DNA from: a virus
Length of the DNA stretch: 28,619 nt
Virus record (IMG/VR): IMGVR_UViG_3300003885_000036
Span: 1 to 28,619 of that record
Direction: 5' to 3' (one strand)
Shown here: positions 14,341 through 24,188 of the stretch, piece by piece
Numbering within the stretch: the first letter of the stretch is position 1
Layout: every line of letters begins with the position of its first letter
Notes under the pieces: generated by a model
The model's input: the letters and a program-made list of their open reading frames with translations, nothing else
Told to the model about the DNA's origin: nothing
Database searches by the model: none
Position numbers and translations under genes: made by a program

Positions 14341-15219
14341 TTAGCGCATAAGGGCACTAAAGTCTTTAGCTGCGTGCAATTCATTGTACGACATTTCATC
14401 ATCAGTGCCTTGTGAAACAGATTTCTTGCCTCCCGATACAGGTGCATTAGCACCCGCAGGCTTCTTTTTATTAGGTAATATATATCTATTGTAGACGTGA
14501 ACCATATCCCCTATTGGTTTTAGTCCTTTTTCTTCACGTTCTGTCGCAATTTCAGCCATTTTATCCCATATTTCAGCTATAGCTTTGAGTCCAGGATCTT
14601 TCTTATCTTCTGTTGTAAGTCTTTTGCCAGCATCTTGTTTGGCTTTAATCTCTGGTGCTACACCAGGTATGATCCCAGACTCTCTTAGATATTCTGTCTG
14701 TCTATCCCATTCCTGATTGACAGCAAGCGTATCTGCTTCTTGTACTTTACTTTCTTCAGCACGTTTTTGTGTCTCAACCTTTTCTGCTTCAGCACGGTTA
14801 AATTCATATAGTCTATTTGTTTCTTCAGATTGTTCCCTCCAAGTAGCAGGTTTATCTTCGCCTCGCTCTTCCCATGCAAACTTGAACCCAGCATCTTCTG
14901 CTTCCTTTTTAGTAGTTTCACTAACACCCAGTGCTTTGAGGACTTCTTCCTTATACTCCTCACGAGCTTTAGTTTTAACGTCTTCAATTGCTTCTTCTAA
15001 GGGTATTTCTTCTTTTTTCTCTTCAACCTTAACCTTTTCCTCAACGGGTTGAGGTTCCTCTTCTGGGGGTTGAGGTTCACTAGGCTTTTTCTCCTCCGTT
15101 ACAGGATCATCGCCTAGGAACTCTTTTATAGCTTCGTTATTTTCAGCAGTAGCGCCTTCTTCTTTTGTTTCTTCTTGTGGGATTTCTTTTTTGTCTTCAG
15201 ATAAATTCTGTTCTTCCAT
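14341..15219 (-). CDS. Probable capsid scaffolding protein
   Basis: 292 residues from ATG at 15219. The first half is very acidic and charged (EEKKPSEPQPPEEEPQPVEE, with a small Pro/Glu repeat). Then comes a helical stretch (EAIEDVKTKAREEYKEEVLK, RAEAEKVETQKRAEESKVQE) and a C-terminus ending ELHAAKDFSALMR. Acidic, helical, short-lived proteins between portal and capsid genes usually act as scaffold. A longer frame begins with GTG at 15234; the ATG six bases after TATAAT is preferred, and ATG at 15225 is also possible. Confidence 0.7.
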   Translation of the reverse strand: MEEQNLSEDKKEIPQEETKEEGATAENNEAIKEFLGDDPVTEEKKPSEPQPPEEEPQPVEEKVKVEEKKEEIPLEEAIEDVKTKAREEYKEEVLKALGVSETTKKEAEDAGFKFAWEERGEDKPATWREQSEETNRLYEFNRAEAEKVETQKRAEESKVQEADTLAVNQEWDRQTEYLRESGIIPGVAPEIKAKQDAGKRLTTEDKKDPGLKAIAEIWDKMAEIATEREEKGLKPIGDMVHVYNRYILPNKKKPAGANAPVSGGKKSVSQGTDDEMSYNELHAAKDFSALMR

Positions 15220-15225
15220 GACCAT

Positions 15226-15231
15226 ATTATA
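15226..15231 (-). promoter_or_regulatory. -10 box, leaderless start of the scaffold gene
   Basis: TATAAT, then ATGGTC, then ATG at 15219. TG is directly adjacent to the box rather than one base away. An ACACTAGTGT palindrome overlaps its upstream side and could be an operator. Confidence 0.5.
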
Positions 15232-15258
15232 CACTAGTGTGTAATCTTGTACACAATA

Positions 15259-17187
15259 TTACACCGTTTCCTCAGGCGGTGGCTCCGTAGATTGTGCTAT
15301 AGCCTGGACTTCTGGACTCTCCTGCGGTACTTGAGTTGGTTGTTGCCCCAAAGAGTCTACTTGCTCTTGTGTGTCTTTTTTATCTTCAATAAACTTCTGG
15401 AAATATAACGCAGGGGATGTATTAAATAGGATCAATTTTTCGGCTCTACCTTTTGGATCATCTGCTTCAGTGTCTCTAAAAAAACTAATAGGGTCAGTCA
15501 TTTGTATGCCAGCACGGTCAAATGCTTCTGATTTACGTCTTATCTTATCAACCGAACTCGCACTAACCTCAACTTCAACACCGTCTTCAACCAAATCTCG
15601 ATCTAGTTTTTGGAATACAACCTTACCATCCTTACCCACGAGTCTTTCAAGATGTTCTTCCGTATAAAATAATTTAATAAATTGTAATGCCCAATCTGCC
15701 ATCCACTCACCTGCTGGGTTGATAGTAGCCTCAACCTCATCATCGATTCTAGTAAAGTCTGACTCTTTAAATAGTTGTGTCTTAGTTGCAGGATCTGGAC
15801 CTTCACGAACACCTCTTAATGCGGCGTTAGTACCCATTTTGCTAAACAACCGTTCTCTGTTTATGTTTTGATCTTGAAACAATGCCTGTGTAGGTGGCGT
15901 ACCAGGTATGAACGTGTGTACTTTACTAAGATCACCGTCTACTAATAAATCTTGGTCGGGATTACCTTGGTCGTATTCTTCAACGTCTTTTGCATCCATA
16001 CCGCTATCGGTACTGAATACGTTCTTACCTTTAGTAAGTGCTGCAAGTTCTGTTATCTGTTTACCCCGTACGTTAATATTATCCTGTAAGTAAATAGACT
16101 GCTCAATTCTAGTAGTTTCGTCATAAACCTGCATACCTAGCTGTTTGTATCCCATTAAGTAATAAGGTTTACGTGGGTTTCTAAAATGGTTATGATAAAT
16201 CCGTTCAGTTCTTAAACCTTCTATTGGTTGACCTGTAACAAGTGATTGTCTTATATCAGCTTCTTCTAGTGATTGTTTTCCAGTCTCGGTATCAAAGGTA
16301 AACATTGTGGTTTCACCTTCCCAGTCCCAGTAAGGATTCTTAATCTTATCAAATACCACATCTTTGTACTTCCATGCAGTACCTTCAAGTCTTACCCATT
16401 CCTCACCCTCCTTTTTGTACCAGGTGAACCATATCTCAGCTATTCTTAATTTAGTAGCTAGTTTCTTCTCGTTTTCTATGTCATCCTTTGACCACTTCAA
16501 CTCATTTAATAACTCTTGTTTCTTGCTAGGCCATCTCATTAACAATTCTTTTACTGATAACTCATAATGCTCTGCTATCCAGTCCATTTCGTTAACATCG
16601 TTGCTTGTAGCTGTATGGTCTACATCTACGTTATTAGGATGTACACTCTCAAATACATAGTCTCCTAGTCGTCCTTTTTCACTGTCCCAACGTGCTTTTA
16701 GAATACCTGTAAAGTAAATAGGTCTGTGTGTGTAAGCACGTCCTAGGATCACTCTGTTCTCTCGTTTTCGTATTCTACTGTTAACAACATCTGTTAAGTT
16801 CTCTGCAATTTCTCTGCTCTCCTCACTATCATTACCTGGAGTTACTATAAGATCTGGAACACGTCCAACAGCCACAGCTTTGAGTGTGCCTTCGCTTTCA
16901 AATATTATATTATCTAAGTATCTCGCGTGGTAGGGTTTGAGTTTACCGTCTTTCTCCATATGAGATATCTGTTGCCCTAACCAGTATTCCTCGTTCTTCT
17001 CTCTACGAGAGTACAATCTTTTTTTCTTAAAGAACGCTCTGCTGTCTTTAACACGCTGGTTCATTACCTCAACAAAATCACTATCCTTTAGATCAAGTCT
17101 TAGTGCGTCCATATTGTCACCAGCTTCTTGTACTACAAGACCTGGACTATCTGTTTGAAATGTATTCTCTCCGAAAAATTCCGCCAT
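15259..17187 (-). CDS. Portal protein
   Basis: A 642-residue protein located between terminase and scaffold. Portal-type features: an N-terminal region with LYSRREKNEEYWLGQQI, YLDNIIFESEGTLKAVAVGR and IVTPGNDSEESREIAENLTD; a crown and stem region with IEQSIYLQDNINVRGKQITE and REGPDPATKTQLFKESDF; and a Pro/Gln-rich tail. Twelve copies form the ring through which DNA enters. Start ATG six bases after TGGTATAAT, no ribosome site. The size fits large portals of podo-like and sipho-like phages. Confidence 0.85.
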   Translation of the reverse strand: MAEFFGENTFQTDSPGLVVQEAGDNMDALRLDLKDSDFVEVMNQRVKDSRAFFKKKRLYSRREKNEEYWLGQQISHMEKDGKLKPYHARYLDNIIFESEGTLKAVAVGRVPDLIVTPGNDSEESREIAENLTDVVNSRIRKRENRVILGRAYTHRPIYFTGILKARWDSEKGRLGDYVFESVHPNNVDVDHTATSNDVNEMDWIAEHYELSVKELLMRWPSKKQELLNELKWSKDDIENEKKLATKLRIAEIWFTWYKKEGEEWVRLEGTAWKYKDVVFDKIKNPYWDWEGETTMFTFDTETGKQSLEEADIRQSLVTGQPIEGLRTERIYHNHFRNPRKPYYLMGYKQLGMQVYDETTRIEQSIYLQDNINVRGKQITELAALTKGKNVFSTDSGMDAKDVEEYDQGNPDQDLLVDGDLSKVHTFIPGTPPTQALFQDQNINRERLFSKMGTNAALRGVREGPDPATKTQLFKESDFTRIDDEVEATINPAGEWMADWALQFIKLFYTEEHLERLVGKDGKVVFQKLDRDLVEDGVEVEVSASSVDKIRRKSEAFDRAGIQMTDPISFFRDTEADDPKGRAEKLILFNTSPALYFQKFIEDKKDTQEQVDSLGQQPTQVPQESPEVQAIAQSTEPPPEETV

Positions 17188-17193
17188 ATAACG

Positions 17194-17202
17194 ATTATAC
17201 CA
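17194..17202 (-). promoter_or_regulatory. Extended -10 promoter, leaderless, for the portal gene
   Basis: TGG-TATAAT, then CGTTAT, then ATG at 17187. It overlaps the stop region of the zinc-ribbon gene. Confidence 0.6.
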
Positions 17203-17473
17203 CTTGGCTTACAGCCTCTTTAAACACTATTTTTCTACCACATTTAGGATTCTTACACTGTATTTGTACAGGATAGGGTTCAGGTGCTTCCCCTGGAACA
17301 CTAGCTATTAGATCACCTTTATATTGTGCTATTGGGTTTCTACAATCAGGACAAAAGTACATATGCCATTTGTCGTCCTCTGCTCTCACTAGCCATTCTG
17401 TATGAACACGTTTCTTTGCTATGTATTTTCCAGTCTTTGGGTTTATCTCCTTATTGTGAATAGGATCTGACAT
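17195..17473 (-). CDS. Zinc-ribbon protein between terminase and portal
   Basis: A 92-residue protein with two Cys pairs, C41-P-D-C44 and C73-x4-C78 (CKNPKCG). This spacing suits a single structural zinc site. The block FCPDCRNPIAQYKGDLIA, then YPVQIQCKNPKCGRKI, recurs in phages at this place. It may assist packaging or portal docking, but that is inference. Start six bases after TGATATAAT. Confidence 0.7.
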   Translation of the reverse strand: MSDPIHNKEINPKTGKYIAKKRVHTEWLVRAEDDKWHMYFCPDCRNPIAQYKGDLIASVPGEAPEPYPVQIQCKNPKCGRKIVFKEAVSQVV

Positions 17474-17479
17474 GTATTG

Positions 17480-17488
17480 ATTATATCA
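17480..17488 (-). promoter_or_regulatory. Extended -10 promoter, leaderless, at the terminase 3' end
   Basis: TGA-TATAAT, then CAATAC, then ATG at 17473. The TGA of this box is also the stop codon of the terminase gene. Confidence 0.6.
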
Positions 17489-19381
17489 GACGCGCCAATC
17501 CTTAGCGCCTGTTGATTTAGTTGTCTCAAACAACTCTAGGTCTAGTTCGTGCATTACCTCAGGTAATACTTTCTTTTTAGTGGGTTTAGCACCAACACCA
17601 CCAAGCTTGAGAGGTAAGAATCTTATAGCAGATAATCCATACGATAAACTGTCCACTAGATGGTCCTCAAGATTTGTATCAATATCTTCAACATTATGGT
17701 CATCGTAAACCATTAACGGAAGGGTTCTTATAAGGTGAGGGCACGCTTCTGTAATTAACATGTAGGGTAAACCGTCTGGTGCTATTGACAACCAGTTGTG
17801 TATAGTTGCTACTCTAGCTATTCGATTCCTACCACCAGGTTTAAGAGTCAGCCACATCTTATCTCCATTAAGCTCTGTCCATTTCTCTTGCATTAGTTTA
17901 CTAATAGCCTTACTACCGTCGGTTTGGGTATTAAACATGGCAGGGTCAGCGTAACCTCCTCTAAACTTAGCTACTGGTCGCTCATCGTATATCTTTTCAG
18001 CCCATTCGTGAGGGTATTTATATTTCCCATACCATTCTCTGTAAACTATAACTCTGTTAAATGTTTGTCCGTCATGTTTAGCTTTGACAAGAGCTGCTGC
18101 AAGACCTGCAAATGCTCCTCTGTGACTCTTTCTACCGCTGTAACCCCAGTCCAACCATAGAAAGTGTGGAAACTGTGGTTTTGGTACAACACGTCTCGTT
18201 ACATGTTTCTCACGTCTAAACTCATCAAATACTTGTCCTGCGAATACATCCCAATCACCCTCTAACCAGGCGCGTCTGAGTTCATCGGGTAGGTCTTGTA
18301 ATCTTTTTAGGTAGTCGGGGTCAGCATCCATTAAAGCTGCGTTGTCGTAGACCTTAGCCTGCACGAAGTCAAAATCTTCTGGTCTTTCGTCTTCTGTGAA
18401 ATCTCTATCCACAAACATACGCTTCGCCCAACCGTGTCCAACACCCCCAGGGTTCCCAGTTAAGAACATAGAAGGTTTGATATCTTTATTAGTAGTGCGA
18501 TTTGAACCTCTTAACATCTTAAACACTATTTCTTCATGTTGAGTTATCTCATCAATAGAAATATCTTCGTATTCTCTACCTTGGTATGTGTAAACATCAC
18601 TTGTTCCTTTAAGATATGAAAACTCTGTTATTGATCCATTAGGCCAGTAGATAGCTTTTTCAGACTGTTTAAACCAGTCCTTAGTCATTGGGTATTCTTT
18701 CCAAAACATTCTTATATGGTTTGACAGCAATTCTGGATATGTTTTACGGATAATCAATCCTTTAGTATTTGGGTATTTCAATCTACGGTATATTTCTCTA
18801 GCTCTAACAAGATAACTATTGTGGGTAACTATAAAATCGTCCGTAATATACAGCCCATCTGGATTATCTAATGTTATACATTTAGCCTCGCCGCTACCAA
18901 ACTCAACTATACTACTCAACCTAAGAAGTTTCTTATTCTTGAATTCAACGCCACTAAACAAGGGAATCTGTACATTTGGACGGGTAGTGGCCGTACTAGA
19001 ATTTGCAATATTCAACCTGTTTATTAATTCCTCCGTTGTGCCAATTCTCCACCTGTGCTTCCTACCAGTAATTTTAAATTTCCACAGATGATCTAATGTG
19101 ACAACAGTACTGGACCCGTCAATAAATGTGACTTTGTATAATGCCCTCACTCCTTGAGGGTGTGTTCGCAAAACTACGGCCTCGACACCTTTATCAGTTA
19201 TAACTTTGTCACCAGCTGATATATCACCCATTTTAACAAAGCCCCTTGGCGTGAGGATTTTCGATTCCACACTTTGAGCTTTGCCACCTCCTCGACTACC
19301 GCCATAAAATAATACGGGTATTTTAAGGGAGGCTTGAAATGCTTCTTTTTGTTTCTTTTGGAGCTTTAATTCTATTTGCAT
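17486..19381 (-). CDS. terL: Terminase large subunit, interrupted by an intein
   Basis: A 631-residue precursor; about 477 after intein removal. It packages DNA: an N-terminal ATPase and a C-terminal nuclease. The Walker A loop GGSRGGGK (27-34) is split from its S (189) by the intein and becomes GGSRGGGKS after splicing. Walker B is DISIDE (273-278). Candidate nuclease acids: D411 in LWLDWGYS, D479 in GGYADPAMF and D577 in HLVDSLSYGL. The start at 19381 overlaps the gene upstream (19323-19562) by 59 bases. Without splicing the ATPase cannot form, so packaging depends on the intein. Confidence 0.95.
   Translation of the reverse strand: MQIELKLQKKQKEAFQASLKIPVLFYGGSRGGGKAQSVESKILTPRGFVKMGDISAGDKVITDKGVEAVVLRTHPQGVRALYKVTFIDGSSTVVTLDHLWKFKITGRKHRWRIGTTEELINRLNIANSSTATTRPNVQIPLFSGVEFKNKKLLRLSSIVEFGSGEAKCITLDNPDGLYITDDFIVTHNSYLVRAREIYRRLKYPNTKGLIIRKTYPELLSNHIRMFWKEYPMTKDWFKQSEKAIYWPNGSITEFSYLKGTSDVYTYQGREYEDISIDEITQHEEIVFKMLRGSNRTTNKDIKPSMFLTGNPGGVGHGWAKRMFVDRDFTEDERPEDFDFVQAKVYDNAALMDADPDYLKRLQDLPDELRRAWLEGDWDVFAGQVFDEFRREKHVTRRVVPKPQFPHFLWLDWGYSGRKSHRGAFAGLAAALVKAKHDGQTFNRVIVYREWYGKYKYPHEWAEKIYDERPVAKFRGGYADPAMFNTQTDGSKAISKLMQEKWTELNGDKMWLTLKPGGRNRIARVATIHNWLSIAPDGLPYMLITEACPHLIRTLPLMVYDDHNVEDIDTNLEDHLVDSLSYGLSAIRFLPLKLGGVGAKPTKKKVLPEVMHELDLELFETTKSTGAKDWRV
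18818..19279 (-). mobile_element. Class 3-type mini-intein in the TerL Walker A loop
   Basis: 154 residues (35-188 of the precursor), with no homing endonuclease domain. Block A is ESKILTPRGFVKMGDISAGD. Block B is TLDHLW: T95, H98, and W100 at B:12. Block F is KCITLDNPDG, with C168 at F:4. Block G ends T186-H187-N188. Residue 1 is Ala, not Cys or Ser, and +1 is Ser. The Trp-Cys-Thr set with a non-nucleophilic first residue is the signature of class 3 inteins, in which the block F Cys forms the first branch. Insertion between K and S of the P-loop is exact. I set the boundary at Ala35 from the alignment of block A and from the reconstituted GxxGGGKS. Confidence 0.9.
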
Positions 19382-19562
19382 TTCTTATACTGTTTCCCAT
19401 TCTGCCCGTTGGTTCTACGTCACTCATTACATGTGATAGATGTACTTCAAGGGCGTTCATCTTTCTAATGATATTCTTAGCTGTTTGTTGTCTGGCTAGG
19501 AAGTTGTGTGTCTTCTCACCAGGTCTTTGTTCCATTTCGTTTAGTATAGATTCTATAATCAT
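19323..19562 (-). CDS. Hypothetical protein overlapping the terminase start
   Basis: A 79-residue basic protein (MIIESILNEMEQRPGEKTHNFL..., LARQQTAKNIIRKMNALEVH). It has a good site (GAGGT) before ATG at 19562. Its last 19 codons overlap the terminase gene in another frame. The overlap is longer than elsewhere here, so either this gene was shortened by insertion of a stop, or the overlap couples it to terL. Family unknown. Confidence 0.55.
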   Translation of the reverse strand: MIIESILNEMEQRPGEKTHNFLARQQTAKNIIRKMNALEVHLSHVMSDVEPTGRMGNSIRNANRIKAPKETKRSISSLP

Positions 19563-19572
19563 AATTTAAACC

Positions 19573-20022
19573 TCAATAGTCGCGGACAATTACTTCAATT
19601 GTTTCTCCGTCTGTTCTTACTCCTATAGTACTTTCCTTTTTATCCATGCCCAACCATTTACCTGCTGTTTCTAAATACTTATGTCTTACTGCATGGTCTG
19701 GCACTTCTATAAAGTCGGTATCTGTTCCAGTAGACTGTTTCCCAGATATTGCAGAAATAATCCTATCAGCTTTTAACCCGTCATCCATCGTATCTAACAG
19801 CCTGCCCAGTCCCAGCCCCTTCTTCTCCATTAGTTGTTTGGTTGTTATTTGATGTTTTTTAAGTATGCCGTAAGCTAGCTGTCCTGCGGTTGAATAGTCC
19901 TCAGTGTCATAAGCAATTAGTGCTGATTTTGTACCATTTCCAAAGGTCTTACTTTCAGGGTCAAGGTACAATTTCAAAAACAACTTCTGTTTAGGGGTTA
20001 ATTTAACACCTTCATTTTTCAT
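19573..20022 (-). CDS. terS: Terminase small subunit
   Basis: A 149-residue protein that opens KLTPKQKLFLKLYLDPESKT then GTKSALIAY, the N-terminal DNA-binding helix-turn-helix pattern of phage small terminases. A helical middle (AYGILKKHQITTKQLMEKKG) and a short C-terminal part (VRHKYLETAGKWLGMDKKES) follow. It recognises the packaging site and loads the large subunit. Ribosome site GAGGAAAG. The start overlaps the gene upstream by 11 bases. Confidence 0.85.
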   Translation of the reverse strand: MKNEGVKLTPKQKLFLKLYLDPESKTFGNGTKSALIAYDTEDYSTAGQLAYGILKKHQITTKQLMEKKGLGLGRLLDTMDDGLKADRIISAISGKQSTGTDTDFIEVPDHAVRHKYLETAGKWLGMDKKESTIGVRTDGETIEVIVRDY

Positions 20023-20299
20023 TCAGTCTTTCCTCAACTAATTTCAAATCACGTTCTAGTGTTATACCCTGTGCTTCTAATTCCCTAATCCGTATACGCA
20101 TATTCTTTACTTCGATTGCTGTATTAGTTCTTTCTTGACTACTCTTACCGCTTTTGTTGCCACTGTCTATATTAGCTTGGTCTCCCAATGCTTCTGCATA
20201 TATACTGTTTTTTACAAGTTCAACAATAGTACTAACACGCATATTCTCTAAAGTTGCTTTTTCTAATTCTTTTCTTGTTTGTCTTTTAAATTCTGTCAT
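20012..20299 (-). CDS. Hypothetical helical protein upstream of terS
   Basis: A 95-residue protein, helical, with a C-terminal coiled coil (VKNMRIRIRELEAQGITLER). The site GGGAGG precedes ATG at 20299, which overlaps the upstream stop (ATGA). No family is recognised. Its place next to terS suggests a packaging or regulatory role, by context only. Confidence 0.6.
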   Translation of the reverse strand: MTEFKRQTRKELEKATLENMRVSTIVELVKNSIYAEALGDQANIDSGNKSGKSSQERTNTAIEVKNMRIRIRELEAQGITLERDLKLVEERLNEK

Positions 20300-20526
20300 T
20301 CAGTTAATACCTCCCTGCCTCTCCACACCGCACGGCCTTCGTTCTTCATCTTTTCTCTGGGGTCACTACAACCATAATATGCACACCACCCCATATATAT
20401 GGACATACTGCCTAGCTTATCAGGATCAAAAAGAAGCTCTACATAATCGTTGAAATCTTCTTCACCAAGATAAATCACCCCTTCGCTGTTCTCAAACCTA
20501 TTCTTCATTTCCTGCAGCGTCTTCAT
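20296..20526 (-). CDS. Hypothetical protein, 76 residues
   Basis: Acidic protein (EGVIYLGEEDFNDYVELLFD) with one conserved-looking aromatic/Cys patch, YMGWCAYYGCSDP. The site AAGGAG lies before ATG at 20526; both ends overlap neighbours by four bases. Function is unknown. Confidence 0.6.
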   Translation of the reverse strand: MKTLQEMKNRFENSEGVIYLGEEDFNDYVELLFDPDKLGSMSIYMGWCAYYGCSDPREKMKNEGRAVWRGREVLTE

Positions 20527-20817
20527 TTGCTTTTACTCCTTGTATTGTACCCCTTTAAATCTTTCCATAAATCTTTAGCTTCTCTGACCTCTTTATCCGT
20601 TACATCTATTCCTTCTGATCCATATGCTTCTAAATATTCACGTGCCACTTTACCATCTCTAAAGGGCTGTAGAGTTGAATTGAAGTACTCTTGCCTGTCG
20701 TCTACGATGTTACCTGGTATAAACTCTGACAATCTACTTGGTGTGTGGTACTTAGTACAATACCAACCACCGTTTCTAAACTTCCAGCTTCTGTCCTCAT
20801 GCTCTGTGTTACATCCA

Positions 20818-20831
<14 letters not shown>
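20523..20831 (-). CDS. Phage protein with an N-terminal metal-binding module
   Basis: A 102-residue protein. The N-terminus has CNGCNTEH then WKFRNGGWYC, Cys/His residues that could hold one zinc. A part with DDRQEYFNSTLQPFRDGKVA and REYLEAYGSEG follows; this 'QPFRDG...EYLEAYG' pattern recurs in phage hypothetical proteins. The site AAGGTG lies before ATG at 20831. It overlaps the upstream gene by 14 bases. Confidence 0.65.
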
Positions 20832-22974
<2,143 letters not shown>

Positions 22975-23006
22975 AAATTGAATTCTCTCAAACTTTTATT
23001 GAGTAA

Positions 23007-23012
23007 ATTATA
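23007..23012 (-). promoter_or_regulatory. -10 box of the groES-groEL operon
   Basis: TATAAT on the minus strand, 32 bases before the groES ATG, with no clear -35. Between box and start lies a small inverted repeat, CTCAA...TTGAG with a seven-base loop. It does not match the CIRCE heat-shock operator. Confidence 0.45.
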
Positions 23013-23032
23013 CTACATGAGGTTGTTGAATT

Positions 23033-23254
23033 CTAGTTAGACTTTTTTCTCCTACGAATTGGCTCTAACATTCTCTTTGGATTCTTGGACTTTTTCGCTC
23101 GGTCTAAACAATCTAAACACAAGTTGTATTTCTTACCATTATACCTGAATTCTTGGGGTATTTTATCGTCATGCTCAAACAGGTTCCACATACCTCTAAT
23201 CTTTAGCATGCTCCACCCTATTCCAGCGGTACACATATCACACCTGCAAGGCAT
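23033..23254 (-). CDS. Small zinc-finger protein
   Basis: 73 residues from ATG at 23254 (MPCRCDMCTAGIGWSML...). Cys at 3, 5, 8 and a C46-x2-C49 pair (YNLCLDCLD) suit a zinc site, and a basic tail follows (PKRMLEPIRRRKKSN). It could bind nucleic acid; no named family. An upstream extension to TTG at 23347 would overlap the NinG-like gene and is less likely. GTG at 23293 is another possible start. Confidence 0.6.
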   Translation of the reverse strand: MPCRCDMCTAGIGWSMLKIRGMWNLFEHDDKIPQEFRYNGKKYNLCLDCLDRAKKSKNPKRMLEPIRRRKKSN

Positions 23255-23300
23255 TATTCTCTTTAGTTTATAGACTGATACATTGATCACAGTAACTTTC

Positions 23301-23711
23301 TCAGTTATACTCCAACATGGAGTTATGCTCTTTCTTATAATACTCAATTTCTTTCTTTAACCAGCTTTTGTCGAATTTATGTACTTTGTTACTTAATCTA
23401 AATAGTCTTTCATCCTCTCCCGTACCGTACTTTTCTACAATAGATCGTCTATGTTCTTCTACCATACCATGCTTAAATCGATTGCAAGATCTGCACTGCG
23501 CTGAAACGTTATGTTCATCGTATCTTGTAGATCCTTTGCTTCGCCCTCTCCAATGTCCAGCGTCCATTAACTTTATAGGTTTTCTGGTATCACATGTGAC
23601 ACATATAGCGTATTCTTTTGTACCTGTTGTTATGAGAGCGTCCCTCAGGCGAATGAACTTTGAGAAGATTTTGTCTAACTTGGCTTTGAGTTCGGGTATA
23701 GATTCTGCCAT
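23301..23711 (-). CDS. ninG: NinG/Rap-like recombination nuclease
   Basis: A 136-residue protein with the NinG pattern: C37-V-T-C40, then MDAGHWRGRSKGSTRYDEHN with H53, and QCRSCNRFKHG with C73 and C76. The family (lambda Rap/NinG) acts on branched DNA in recombination. This is the short form: it lacks the long N-terminal part of lambda Rap but keeps the Cys/His core. Site TGAGGT before ATG at 23711, and TGG-TATTAT just upstream could serve as a -10. Confidence 0.8.
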   Translation of the reverse strand: MAESIPELKAKLDKIFSKFIRLRDALITTGTKEYAICVTCDTRKPIKLMDAGHWRGRSKGSTRYDEHNVSAQCRSCNRFKHGMVEEHRRSIVEKYGTGEDERLFRLSNKVHKFDKSWLKKEIEYYKKEHNSMLEYN

Positions 23712-23733
23712 TTGACCTCATAATACCAAATTC

Positions 23734-23868
23734 TTACACTTTCTGCATATAGTGTCTGAAGGGTAAGATATTCGGCGGTAACTGCAAGGTTTGTTTTTCA
23801 ACGTTAAAAGACCAACTACCTGTACCACCCGCTAAATCCAAAATAATTTTATTTCTGTTTTTGTTCAT
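23734..23868 (-). pseudogene. N-terminal stub of a DNA methyltransferase
   Basis: 44 codons from ATG at 23868, after GAGGGAT. The first 20 residues, MNKNRNKIILDLAGGTGSWS, hold motif I of SAM-dependent methyltransferases (DLAGGTGSWS), as in phage cytosine methyltransferase-type proteins. These normally run for hundreds of residues, but here the frame ends after unrelated sequence (FNVEKQTLQLPPN...). In the next frame a Cys-rich stretch, CSYRRISYPSDTICRKCK, follows, perhaps from another lost gene. It overlaps the upstream gene by 20 bases. It appears to be a deletion remnant. Confidence 0.5.
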
Positions 23869-24187
23869 CACGATCCCTCAAACTTAGTATCTCTGTCCAA
23901 CGAGCAACATCGCATTTATCGCCAGCCCAGCCAATCTCAATAGCTCTTTCTATTTCATCTTTTATCTGTGTCTGCGTAAAAGGTGGTAGATTTTGCCAAA
24001 CTCGTTTCAAAGTGTCTAAAGCATCTAAAACAGCACCCGTTCTTCTACCAAGTGCATATCTGAATCCCCACATTATGTACTTTTCATTTACTTTAAATTT
24101 ATTCATGGCAATAATCTTTTTAGGATCGTCGCGTATGGAATCTGCGAAGTCTTGTACCGAGGACTTTTCTTTTTTATTAGTTTTCAT
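23849..24187 (-). CDS. Conserved small phage protein
   Basis: 112 residues from ATG at 24187, two bases after the stop of the gene upstream. The block KYIMWGFRYALGRRTGAVLD, then WQNLPPFTQTQIKDEIERAI and GDKCDVARWTEIL, is a pattern met in short phage proteins of unknown function. A start at 24211 would overlap the upstream gene by 23 bases and is less likely. Confidence 0.65.
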   Translation of the reverse strand: MKTNKKEKSSVQDFADSIRDDPKKIIAMNKFKVNEKYIMWGFRYALGRRTGAVLDALDTLKRVWQNLPPFTQTQIKDEIERAIEIGWAGDKCDVARWTEILSLRDRDEQKQK

Positions 24188-24188
24188 T

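Noticed and set aside
14685-14987. 100-codon frame inside the scaffold gene
   Set aside because: Shadow of the scaffold frame with poor composition and no ribosome site.
22975-23012. CIRCE heat-shock operator at groES
   Set aside because: The inverted repeat is CTCAA-N7-TTGAG, not the nine-base CIRCE arms.
23255-23347. TTG start extending the zinc-finger gene upstream
   Set aside because: It would overlap the NinG-like gene by 47 bases and adds no zinc-site residues; the ATG at 23254 is simpler.
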